A stretch of DNA of 6,589 bases from Candidatus Saccharimonadota bacterium (GTDB lineage Bacteria; Patescibacteriota; Saccharimonadia; Saccharimonadales; Saccharimonadaceae): contig JAGOZV010000032.1 in NCBI GenBank assembly GCA_018064165.1, positions 1 through 6,589 on the forward strand. The letters run 5' to 3'. The position numbers and the translations under genes are program-made. Under the pieces are notes generated by a model that searched no databases, was not told where the DNA came from, and saw only the letters and a program-made list of their open reading frames with translations. Shown piece after piece: positions 1 to 6,369 of the stretch (the stretch's first letter is position 1; each line of letters begins with the position of its first letter).

Positions 1-69
1 CTTCTGCGCCAAGGAAATCCGTTTCCTTCGTAGTACCGGCTAAAGAAATAAAAAAAACCAAGCTACTAC
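1..69. other. Left edge, unassigned; possible tail of an upstream gene
   Basis: No gene can be assigned here. On the plus strand one frame stays open from the edge to a TGA at 90-92, and another to a TAA at 41-43. On the minus strand one frame is open from about position 73 leftwards through the edge. None gives a recognisable protein tail. The stretch contains a perfect hairpin (11-28) and an A-rich run (49-57), and no Shine-Dalgarno sequence ahead of the ATG at 70. The sequence left of the window is needed to decide what this is. Confidence 0.3.
11..28. repeat. Perfect 7-bp inverted repeat with 4-base loop
   Basis: AAGGAAA (11-17) and TTTCCTT (22-28) are exact reverse complements around the loop TCCG. 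In RNA this would be a compact, mostly A-U hairpin. On the plus strand CGTAGT follows rather than a T-run, so it is not a canonical intrinsic terminator. On the minus strand GGCGCAG follows, which is also not a T-run. It may be a chance feature of an upstream coding sequence. Confidence 0.5.
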
Positions 70-282
70 ATGTTCAGCGGGCTTCATCCTGAAGGGTTGG
101 AAAAAGCAATCAATCAAGGCTTGCCAAAAACATTGGCAGAATTGATTGGCTCAGTCCTATCCGAAGGATCAGAGGTGCACGTCATAGTGAAGTGCACCGA
201 AGGTGAGGCAAAAATTGAGTTTATTGGAAGCGAAGAACAAATTGTTTTGGCCGAACGCGTCATGACTAACTTGTCAAGCTAA
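70..282 (+). CDS. Small hypothetical protein, 70 aa, function unknown
   Basis: I do not recognise this protein. It opens with ATG and ends with TAA; in-frame stops lie just upstream (31-33 and 49-51), so it cannot extend far leftwards. By eye it looks foldable: an amphipathic helix (about residues 8-31), two alternating hydrophobic strands (about 35-43 and 46-53, rich in V and I), and a second helix (about 54-67). There is one Cys (residue 42), no signal peptide and no membrane segment. No Shine-Dalgarno sequence precedes the ATG. A GAAGGG run sits directly before an in-frame TTG at 97-99, so the true start is uncertain. G+C is about 45%, above the neighbouring recG. It runs towards recG, whose 3' end lies 107 bp away. 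It could be a real small protein, the remnant of a larger gene, or a chance frame inside a structured region. Confidence 0.42.
   Translation: MFSGLHPEGLEKAINQGLPKTLAELIGSVLSEGSEVHVIVKCTEGEAKIEFIGSEEQIVLAERVMTNLSS
174..198. repeat. Perfect 7-bp inverted repeat inside the small ORF
   Basis: GGTGCAC (174-180) and GTGCACC (192-198) are exact reverse complements separated by 11 bases. The arms each contain the palindrome GTGCAC, so the element can also be read as two copies of a GTGCAC site 18 bp apart (175-180 and 192-197). It lies over the predicted strand region of the 70-codon frame. It may be coincidental; the G+C-rich arms make it more stable than the other small hairpins nearby. Confidence 0.5.
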
Positions 283-389
283 TCAATAACCGATTAATCG
301 CCTGGAATCTCTCAGATGCTAGTTCACTTCTGTGGGTTTTCACTCACAATTGTTTCTATCTATTTGTCAGATTTCTAAAAACCTAATAT
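283..389. other. Convergent intergenic gap, no clear terminator
   Basis: This 107-bp gap separates the 3' ends of the small plus-strand frame and recG. It contains the palindrome CGATTAATCG (291-300), a small ATCT/AGAT hairpin (307-317), and a 6-bp stem TGTGGG/CTCACA (331-336 with 343-348, one G-T wobble, loop of six). None is followed by a run of T on either strand, so I do not call an intrinsic terminator. No ORF of note is present. Confidence 0.4.
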
Positions 390-2441
390 CTAATTCAGTG
401 TTGTTATACGCTGATATTTTTTTATCTTTTTATTAAGTTCGGGGTAGTCGTTAAGGCTACCACCTTTTTCCAGAAAATACTCGGCTGCCTTTCGAGCTTT
501 AACAATTTGACGCGTATTAGCAAGTGTTGCTATTTTTAAATTTAAATCGCCATGCTGGCTCCGCCCGTAAATTTCGCCCGGACCACGCATTTTTAAATCT
601 ACTTCGGCTAAATAAAACCCATCGTTAGATTTCTCTAGCTCTTTTAACCGCCTTGTTGGCGCCGAGCTATCCGAGTTAATTAAATACGCATAGCTTTGAT
701 GGGTGCTTCGCCCCACCCTACCCCTAAGCTGATGTAGCTGTGCCAGGCCAAACCTATCGGCATTTTCTATCATAATGACAGTGGCATTTGGTACGTCTAC
801 TCCCACTTCTACAACTGTAGTGCTAACTAAAATATCTATTTTGTGTGTCGAAAAATCGTCCATAATTTGCTGTTTTTCTAAAGCATTCATTTTGCCATGC
901 AACATACCCACCTTAAATTCTTTAAAATATTTATTTTTAAGAAGCTTATACTGTTTTTCGACATTTTTAATTTCCACATCAGCCGACTGCATAGCGCTGG
1001 CACTGCTTTCTTCAATTAAGTTACAAATATAATAAGCCTGCCGGCCCGCAGAAAGTTCATTTTTAACGTCTTGGAAAAGAGCTTCCGTGCTATTTGGCGA
1101 CCAAATTTTTGTTTTTATAGCTTTTCTGCCACTTGGTAATTGATCAAGAATACTTACGTCTAATTCTCCGTAAACAGTTAAAGCCAAGCTTCGTGGAATT
1201 GGAGTGGCTGTCATTGAAAGTAGGTGCGGTAAGTTTTTAGATTTTTGCAATAATGCTTGTCGCTGCTTAACGCCAAAACGGTGCTGCTCGTCTATAACAA
1301 CAAGGCCAAGTTTATGAAAATTTAGTTTGTCTTGAATAATAGCATGCGTGCCAACAACAATATCTACTTCGCCGTTTGCAATTTGCTTGTAAATTAGTTC
1401 GCGAGCCTTACCTTTTACTCGCCCAGTTAAAAGACCAACCGTTACGCCACTGTTTGCTAACATGTTTTGCAATGTTTCTGCATGCTGGGTAGCCAGAATG
1501 TCAGTTGGCGCTAAAACTGCAGCCTGCAAACCCTCGGAAATTGCCTGTGTGGCGGCAATTCCTGCTACCACAGTTTTTCCCGAACCAACATCGCCTTGAA
1601 GCAAACGGTTCATAGGGTGAGGCTTGTTAAAATCTTGAATAATTTCCCACGCGGCGATTCGCTGAGCGTTAGTTAGCTTAAACGGCAAAGATTCAATTAA
1701 TTTTAAAACTGCTTCTTTATTAAATGGAATGTTCCAACCCTTAAGTTTAGAATTTTCGTTTTTGTTTAGCTGACTAGCTAAGGTTAGTTCAAATAATTCA
1801 TTGAAGGATAATCTTTCGGTAGCTATTTTTACATCTTCGTCGCTTTCTGGAAAATGAATTTTAGTTAAAGCTTCGCCGTTGGCAATGACTTTTGCGTGTT
1901 TAATTACCTGTTCTGGTAAAATTTCTGGCCAATTATCAAAACTTGGACGAATAGTTTTTAAAGCTTTTCGAACATATTTATTTCTTAAACCACCGGAAGA
2001 TGAATAAACAGGGATTATTTTGTCTAATTCGTCTGCATGTTCGCTTACTTGCTCTACACTAGGAGAAGAAAGCTGAAAACGGTTATACCTAAATTCGTAT
2101 ACACCTGTAAAAAAATATTCTTCGCCAATTTTAAGTTGTTTTGCACGATAAAACTGATTAAACCAAACTACATTTATTTTTCCGGTATCGTCGGAAATAA
2201 CCGCTGTAGTTACGTTCATACCGCGACGCACAGTTTTACTAGAAACAGATTCTACTTTCGCCCGTAAAGTAATTTTTCCAGGCTCTATATTGTCAATTGA
2301 AACCGTTCCCGAAAAATCTTCATAACGACGAGGGTAAAATTCTGCCAAATTTTCTACTGTAGTTAAACCGGCTTTTTCAAATTTTGCATATAGAACTGGC
2401 CCAACACCTTTTATATTTTGTAAATTGGTGGTTGGCGACAT
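390..2441 (-). CDS. recG: ATP-dependent DNA helicase RecG
   Basis: RecG is a double-stranded DNA translocase that regresses stalled replication forks and processes branched recombination intermediates in the cytoplasm. The protein is 683 aa, close to the 693 of E. coli RecG, and appears complete. In order: an N-terminal helix-hairpin-helix-like segment (about 6-42, 'IKGVGP'); the OB-fold wedge domain that splits the fork (about 45-140); a Q-motif-like 'LTNAQ' (256-260); Walker A GDVGSGKT (283-290); motif Ia 'APTDILATQH' (311-320); the diagnostic RecG DEQH box (384-387); motif III TATP (411-414); motif V 'STTVVEVGVDVP' (540-551); motif VI 'QLRGRVGR' (571-578); and the C-terminal TRG region (about 606-631, ending 'GRSQHG') that couples ATP hydrolysis to translocation. 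The start is fixed by context: the tyrS stop lies in the same frame two codons upstream. No Shine-Dalgarno sequence precedes the ATG, so translation is probably coupled to tyrS. It ends in TAG. Confidence 0.97.
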   Translation of the reverse strand: MSPTTNLQNIKGVGPVLYAKFEKAGLTTVENLAEFYPRRYEDFSGTVSIDNIEPGKITLRAKVESVSSKTVRRGMNVTTAVISDDTGKINVVWFNQFYRAKQLKIGEEYFFTGVYEFRYNRFQLSSPSVEQVSEHADELDKIIPVYSSSGGLRNKYVRKALKTIRPSFDNWPEILPEQVIKHAKVIANGEALTKIHFPESDEDVKIATERLSFNELFELTLASQLNKNENSKLKGWNIPFNKEAVLKLIESLPFKLTNAQRIAAWEIIQDFNKPHPMNRLLQGDVGSGKTVVAGIAATQAISEGLQAAVLAPTDILATQHAETLQNMLANSGVTVGLLTGRVKGKARELIYKQIANGEVDIVVGTHAIIQDKLNFHKLGLVVIDEQHRFGVKQRQALLQKSKNLPHLLSMTATPIPRSLALTVYGELDVSILDQLPSGRKAIKTKIWSPNSTEALFQDVKNELSAGRQAYYICNLIEESSASAMQSADVEIKNVEKQYKLLKNKYFKEFKVGMLHGKMNALEKQQIMDDFSTHKIDILVSTTVVEVGVDVPNATVIMIENADRFGLAQLHQLRGRVGRSTHQSYAYLINSDSSAPTRRLKELEKSNDGFYLAEVDLKMRGPGEIYGRSQHGDLNLKIATLANTRQIVKARKAAEYFLEKGGSLNDYPELNKKIKKYQRITTLN

Positions 2442-2447
2442 GATTAT

Positions 2448-3659
2448 TTATTGCACAAGAATGAAATTATTCTTGCCTTTTTTAATTAGACTTAACTGAT
2501 TAATACTTTCGTCTTCGCTAATTTTTTTACCATTAACACTAACACCACCGCCATTAATTAATCGTCGAGCTTCCCCTAAACTACTAACAGTTTTTGTTTC
2601 AACTAAAATATTAGAGACGTCTCCAAAGACTGCGGTAGGAATTTCGCCAGCCAAAGCCTTAATTTCGTCTTCGTTAAGATTATTAATATTTTGCCCGCCA
2701 AACAGCACTTCAGTTACATGCTCTACTTCTTCGCGACGTTTTTTAGAATGAACTAAATCGGTAATTTCAGAGGCTAACCTTTTTTGAGCCACTCGCTTTT
2801 CGGGTGAGGCAAAATGTTCAGACTCAATTGCGTCTATTTCTTCTTTATTTAACAGTGTAAATAATTTTAAATAATCTATTACTGCTTCGTCGCTACTGCC
2901 TAACCAAAATTGATAAAATTTATACGGGCTGGTTTTAGAAGGGTCTAGCCAAATTGCGCCGCCAAAACTTTTGCCAAATTTTTTGCCAGTAGATTTATCT
3001 ATTACAAGTGGCGCTGTCATGCCATCTACCTCTGCGCCTTCTACCTTCCGAATTAAGTCTACACCAGACAAAATGTTACCCCATTGATCACTGCCGCCAA
3101 TTTGGAAATTTACATTATTATTTTTATATAGATGCAAAAAATCATAACCCTGAAGTAGCGTATAGCTAAATTCGGCATAGCTAATACCACTGCCACCTTC
3201 GCCCATTCTTGTGGCAATATAATCGCGATCAACTAATTGAGTCATACTAAAATGCTTGCCCGTGTTTCGCAAAAAGTCTATGACCGTAAGGTTTTTCAAC
3301 CAATCGTAATTATTAACTAGTGTAAATTGTTTATCGCCAAAGAGTTTTTGCACTTGAGAAGACAAAGCCGTAGTATTTGCAGAAATTTGCTCTATAGACT
3401 GAAGTTGACGTTCGTCGTCTCGTCCACCAGGATCGCCAATAATGCCGGTTCCTCCGCCGATTAGTAGTACTACTTCATGTCCATGTTCTAAAAACCGACG
3501 CACTAACATATAAACCGCTAAATGACCTACATGTAAGCTATCGCCAGTAGGATCGGCACCTAAATAAACAGTATACTTTTTGTTATCTAGCTCGGACGGA
3601 TTTTTTAATGTGGTTTGCTTGTAAAAACCACGCCACAACAGTTCTTCAGAAAGTTTCAT
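2448..3659 (-). CDS. tyrS: Tyrosine--tRNA ligase
   Basis: This class I aminoacyl-tRNA synthetase attaches tyrosine to tRNA-Tyr using ATP. At 403 aa it is normal for bacterial TyrRS. Visible signatures are the HIGH-box variant HVGH (43-46) in 'LGADPTGDSLHVGH'; the tyrosine-pocket segments 'YTLLQGYDFLHLY' (166-178) and GGSDQWGNI (188-196); the KMSKS-loop variant KFGKS (227-231), followed by 'WLDPSKTSPYKFYQFW', which places it in the E. coli TyrS type rather than the TyrZ type; and a C-terminal S4 RNA-binding domain (about 355-403) that contacts the tRNA. The ATG at 3659 follows AAGGAG by four bases, and an extended -10 lies just upstream, so the start is secure. It is the first gene of a two-gene unit with recG. 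The leader is too short for a T-box. It ends in TAA. Confidence 0.98.
   Translation of the reverse strand: MKLSEELLWRGFYKQTTLKNPSELDNKKYTVYLGADPTGDSLHVGHLAVYMLVRRFLEHGHEVVLLIGGGTGIIGDPGGRDDERQLQSIEQISANTTALSSQVQKLFGDKQFTLVNNYDWLKNLTVIDFLRNTGKHFSMTQLVDRDYIATRMGEGGSGISYAEFSYTLLQGYDFLHLYKNNNVNFQIGGSDQWGNILSGVDLIRKVEGAEVDGMTAPLVIDKSTGKKFGKSFGGAIWLDPSKTSPYKFYQFWLGSSDEAVIDYLKLFTLLNKEEIDAIESEHFASPEKRVAQKRLASEITDLVHSKKRREEVEHVTEVLFGGQNINNLNEDEIKALAGEIPTAVFGDVSNILVETKTVSSLGEARRLINGGGVSVNGKKISEDESINQLSLIKKGKNNFILVQ
2456..2475 (-). promoter_or_regulatory. Perfect hairpin at the tyrS-recG junction
   Basis: CAAGAAT (2456-2462) and ATTCTTG (2469-2475) are exact complements around a six-base loop. In the minus-strand mRNA this forms a 7-bp stem within the last codons of tyrS, ending 14 bases before the recG ATG. 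No U-run follows, so it is not a standard terminator. Position and symmetry suggest a role in reinitiation at recG or in RNA processing, but this is inference; a chance hairpin inside coding sequence is possible. Confidence 0.45.
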
Positions 3660-3663
3660 TTTT

Positions 3664-3669
3664 CTCCTT
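3664..3669 (-). promoter_or_regulatory. Ribosome binding site of tyrS
   Basis: AAGGAG on the minus strand, four bases before the tyrS ATG, within the longer purine run GAAGGAGAAAA. It shows that this organism uses canonical Shine-Dalgarno pairing, which matters for interpreting the unusual start of the divergent PBP gene. Confidence 0.85.
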
Positions 3670-3682
3670 CTTTACCTTAATA

Positions 3683-3691
3683 ATTATAACA
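3683..3691 (-). promoter_or_regulatory. Extended -10 promoter of tyrS-recG
   Basis: On the minus strand TGTTATAAT reads as a consensus -10 (TATAAT, 3688-3683) with the TGn extension (3691-3689). The -35 region is poor: TTACGT at 3712-3707 with an 18-base spacer. This fits an extended -10 promoter that does not rely on -35 contacts. Transcription would begin near 3676, leaving a leader of about 17 bases that includes the ribosome binding site. Confidence 0.6.
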
Positions 3692-3697
3692 AAAAAA

Positions 3698-3727
3698 TTG
3701 TATAAAACGTAATTAAAATGATATACT
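3698..3727 (+). promoter_or_regulatory. Candidate promoter of the PBP gene
   Basis: TTGTAT (3698-3703), an 18-base spacer, then TATACT (3722-3727), which carries a TGn extension (TGA, 3719-3721). Transcription would start near 3734, about 12 bases before the Shine-Dalgarno site. The -35 lies in the gap between the two -10 elements of the divergent promoters, so RNA polymerase bound at one should hinder the other. A second -10-like TATAAT at 3736-3741 sits too close to the ribosome binding site to be used for this start. Confidence 0.5.
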
Positions 3728-3745
3728 TATTAATGTATAATTTTT

Positions 3746-3759
3746 AGGAGAATATTATT
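3746..3759 (+). promoter_or_regulatory. Shine-Dalgarno site paired with an ATT start codon
   Basis: AGGAG (3746-3750), six bases, then ATT (3757-3759) in frame with the PBP gene. An in-frame TAG at 3745-3747 overlaps the Shine-Dalgarno site and bars any start further upstream. There is no in-frame ATG, GTG or TTG between that stop and the GTG at 3907. A second ATT at 3754-3756 is only three bases from the Shine-Dalgarno site, so the one at 3757 has the better spacing. The GTG at 3907 has no ribosome binding site. Confidence 0.7.
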
Positions 3760-6369
3760 AGCAACGAAGATAAATCAGGTTCTAAAAAACCTAAAGATAA
3801 GCATGCACGTCATAGTGTTTATGCTAATTTAACACGCAAAAATAAGCGTTCTAATAAAGATGCCAAGAAAAAAGCTCATGAAATAGCCAACTTACCTAAA
3901 GATCCTGTGAAACGTTTCTTCTACCGCCTACATCCAAAACGAGTTAAAAAGTTCCTCTTTAGTAAAAAAGGTGGAATGTTTATTCTTAAAGTCATAGGTG
4001 TAATTTTACTAGTAAGCGTGCTTATGATTGGCGCATTATTTGCTTATTTCCGCAAAGATCTTGACACCCTACGCCCAGAAGAAGTCACTAAACGCGTGCA
4101 AACAACTGTTAACGTTTACACCGATCGCAATGGCGAAGTTTTATGGGAAGACAAAGGCGATGGAAATTATAAGCTGGTTGTTAAAAGCGAAGACCTAAGC
4201 GATAATCTTAAAAAAGCTACTATTGCCGTAGAAGATAAAGATTTTTACAAGCATGGCGGTGTTAGTATTTCGGCATTAAGTCGTGCCTTTATAAATAACC
4301 TGGGAGGCGGTAAAATTCAAGGTGGATCTACCCTAACTCAACAATTAGTTAAACAGGTTTTCTTTTCAGAAGAAGCCAAAGATCGTACACTAACAGGCAT
4401 ACCGCGCAAAATCAAAGAAGCCATTTTGTCTATAGAACTAGAAAGAATGTACGATAAGGACCAAATCCTTACACTTTATTTGAACGAATCTCCATATGGT
4501 GGTCGTCGTAACGGAGCAGAATCTGGTGCGCGCACTTACTTCGGAAAATCAGCAAAGGACCTAACTATCGCTGAAGCTGCACTATTAGCAGGCATCCCAA
4601 ACAATCCTTCTGTTTACGACCCTTACAATGTTGCAGGTCACAAAGCGTTAATCGCTCGCCAACATCACGTTCTTAATCGTATGGTAGAAGAGGGTTTTAT
4701 AACTCAAGCAGAAGCCGATGAAGCAAAAGCCTATCCTATTATAGACAATATCTTGCCAGCATCTAGCCAGTATGCAAACATTAAAGCCCCTCATTTTGTG
4801 CAAATGGTCAGAACAGACCTAGAGAAAGAGCTTGGCAAAACCGTTGTTGGTCGTGGTGGCTTAACCATTAAAACCACCCTAGATTTACGTGTTCAGAACA
4901 AACTAGAAGAATCTATGACAAATCTGTTCAACTCAAATACGCCTACTCAAGCAGGTTTTAGTAACGGCTCTTCAACCGTAGAAGATTCACAAACCGGACA
5001 AATAATTGCTTTAATGGGTAGCCGCGATTTCAACTATCCAGGTTTCGGTCAAGACAATGCTGCCATTGCCTTTATTCAGCCAGGTTCTACAATTAAACCA
5101 TTGGTGTATGCTAAAACCTTTGAAAAGAACGAAGAGAAGCCTAGCTTTGGCACTGGATCAACTTTGGTAGACGATAACATCGATGCTCTTTACGGTGCAA
5201 AAGTAAAAAATGCCGATGGTAGATTCAAGGGCACAATGACAATGCGCGACGCTTTAGCGCAATCTCGCAATATCCCTGCAATCAAAGCAATGTACATTAA
5301 TGGTGTAGATGAAACAATAGACTACATCCAAAATGCTGGGGCAACTTCTTACTGCACACAAGGAGCCGACAAACAAGCTGGTCTTGCATCCGCAATTGGT
5401 GGCTGCGGCTTGCGTCAGGTAGACTTAGTTAATGCGTACGCCACAATGGCGCGCCAAGGTATCTACAAACCTCAGGTTACGGTGCTTGAAGTAAAAGATA
5501 GTTCCGGATCTGTCATTAAAAAGTGGGCCGACACTGAAGGCAAACGAACTATGAGTGCACAGTCCACTTACATGGTCGCCGATATTCTTTCCGATCCACA
5601 AGCACGTGCACCATTATACGGTGCGTACCCTCAAGGTGTTTATCTAAATGGTATTCGTAGCTCCGCCAAAACTGGTACATCCGACACGGGTGGAAAGGCA
5701 AAAGATATATGGATGGTAAACTACACTCCTGCTCTCGTAATGGGCGTATGGCTAGGCAACCCCGACACTTCAATTCTAAGAAATGCAAGCTCAATCATTA
5801 CTGGTCGGGTTGTTGAACCGGTTATGCAGTACGCTCACAAAGAAATTTATGCAAAAGAAGGAAAATGGAGCGCAAATGATTGGTATCAATTCCCAGACGG
5901 TTTGCAAAAAATTGGCAAAGAGCTTTATCCTTCGTGGTGGAACAAAAATCAAGGTCAATCACAAGAAAAAATGAAGTTTAACAGATTAAACAAGAAGCGT
6001 GCAACTGATTGTACAATACCTGAAGCTATTATAGAAGTTAGTGTCATGAAGTCTAAAGACCCTATTACCAAGAAAGATATTTATTTATCAACAGATGGCT
6101 ACCTAGTAAACGAAGAAGATCCATGTACCGACACCGCTGGGGCCGTAAGCATAAATGCAACAACCACACAAATTACCGGATCGGTAACTGGCTCTATACA
6201 ACCTGTATCTATTCAAATTTTCCACAACGACAACCTACGAAACACGGTTTCTGGTACAACCATTAACCAATCCATAGACGGCAAAGCTGGCGACACTGTT
6301 TATGTTAAACTTGTTTACGAAAACGGAACAGAACGCAAAAGCCAGGTCTTTACTATCGCGGGGAATTAA
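3757..6369 (+). CDS. Class A penicillin-binding protein (PBP1A family), bifunctional peptidoglycan synthase
   Basis: It polymerises lipid II into glycan strands and crosslinks the stem peptides on the outer face of the membrane. From the ATT start it is 870 aa; from the GTG at 3907 it would be 820. Residue numbers here count from the ATT. A very basic cytoplasmic tail (1-73) leads to one membrane helix (about 74-97). The GT51 glycosyltransferase follows, with the catalytic-Glu motif 'VEDKDFYKHGG' (158-168, Glu159), 'GGSTLTQQLVKQ' (189-200), 'RKIKEAILSIELER' (217-230) and 'ILTLYLNESPYGG' (237-249). The transpeptidase has all three active-site motifs: SxxK STIK (444-447), SxN SRN (503-505) and KTGT (638-641). 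After it comes a linker and a beta-rich C-terminal segment (about 795-870) that resembles an Ig-like fold. Four cysteines (533, 550, 752, 790) all lie outside the membrane. It is transcribed divergently from tyrS, and its 3' end overlaps the PIN-TRAM gene. It is ponA/mrcA-like; I assign no symbol. Confidence 0.95.
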   Translation: MSNEDKSGSKKPKDKHARHSVYANLTRKNKRSNKDAKKKAHEIANLPKDPVKRFFYRLHPKRVKKFLFSKKGGMFILKVIGVILLVSVLMIGALFAYFRKDLDTLRPEEVTKRVQTTVNVYTDRNGEVLWEDKGDGNYKLVVKSEDLSDNLKKATIAVEDKDFYKHGGVSISALSRAFINNLGGGKIQGGSTLTQQLVKQVFFSEEAKDRTLTGIPRKIKEAILSIELERMYDKDQILTLYLNESPYGGRRNGAESGARTYFGKSAKDLTIAEAALLAGIPNNPSVYDPYNVAGHKALIARQHHVLNRMVEEGFITQAEADEAKAYPIIDNILPASSQYANIKAPHFVQMVRTDLEKELGKTVVGRGGLTIKTTLDLRVQNKLEESMTNLFNSNTPTQAGFSNGSSTVEDSQTGQIIALMGSRDFNYPGFGQDNAAIAFIQPGSTIKPLVYAKTFEKNEEKPSFGTGSTLVDDNIDALYGAKVKNADGRFKGTMTMRDALAQSRNIPAIKAMYINGVDETIDYIQNAGATSYCTQGADKQAGLASAIGGCGLRQVDLVNAYATMARQGIYKPQVTVLEVKDSSGSVIKKWADTEGKRTMSAQSTYMVADILSDPQARAPLYGAYPQGVYLNGIRSSAKTGTSDTGGKAKDIWMVNYTPALVMGVWLGNPDTSILRNASSIITGRVVEPVMQYAHKEIYAKEGKWSANDWYQFPDGLQKIGKELYPSWWNKNQGQSQEKMKFNRLNKKRATDCTIPEAIIEVSVMKSKDPITKKDIYLSTDGYLVNEEDPCTDTAGAVSINATTTQITGSVTGSIQPVSIQIFHNDNLRNTVSGTTINQSIDGKAGDTVYVKLVYENGTERKSQVFTIAGN

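Noticed and set aside
331..348. Intrinsic terminator for the convergent genes
   Set aside because: The stem is short, includes a wobble or mismatch depending on the strand, and no T-run follows on either side.
1..389. tRNA, tmRNA, RNase P RNA or group II intron end
   Set aside because: I could find no cloverleaf with a T-loop, no RNase P conserved segments, and no domain V-like hairpin.
775..1032. Plus-strand frame opposite recG
   Set aside because: It lies antisense to the conserved helicase motifs and encodes no recognisable protein.
2037..2267. Plus-strand frame opposite recG
   Set aside because: It is antisense to the RecG wedge domain, with a composition typical of a shadow frame.
3660..3720. 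T-box riboswitch ahead of tyrS
   Set aside because: The whole gap between the divergent genes is under 100 bp and the predicted tyrS leader is about 17 bases, far too short for a T-box.
3736..3741. Consensus TATAAT as the PBP promoter -10
   Set aside because: Transcription from it would begin inside or after the Shine-Dalgarno site. The extended -10 at 3719-3727 gives a workable leader. A leaderless transcript is possible but less likely.
3907..3909. GTG as the start of the PBP gene
   Set aside because: It lacks a ribosome binding site, while AGGAG is correctly spaced before an in-frame ATT 50 codons upstream. It remains the fallback if the ATT is disproved.
5549..5974. Minus-strand frame 5549-5794 and plus-strand frame 5783-5974 inside the PBP gene
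   Set aside because: Both lie within the PBP coding sequence around the KTG motif and beyond, and show no independent start signals or domain resemblance.
390..6369. Alternative genetic code with UGA as glycine (seen in some CPR lineages)
   Set aside because: No in-frame UGA occurs in the three long genes, and conserved glycines in their motifs are encoded by GGN codons.
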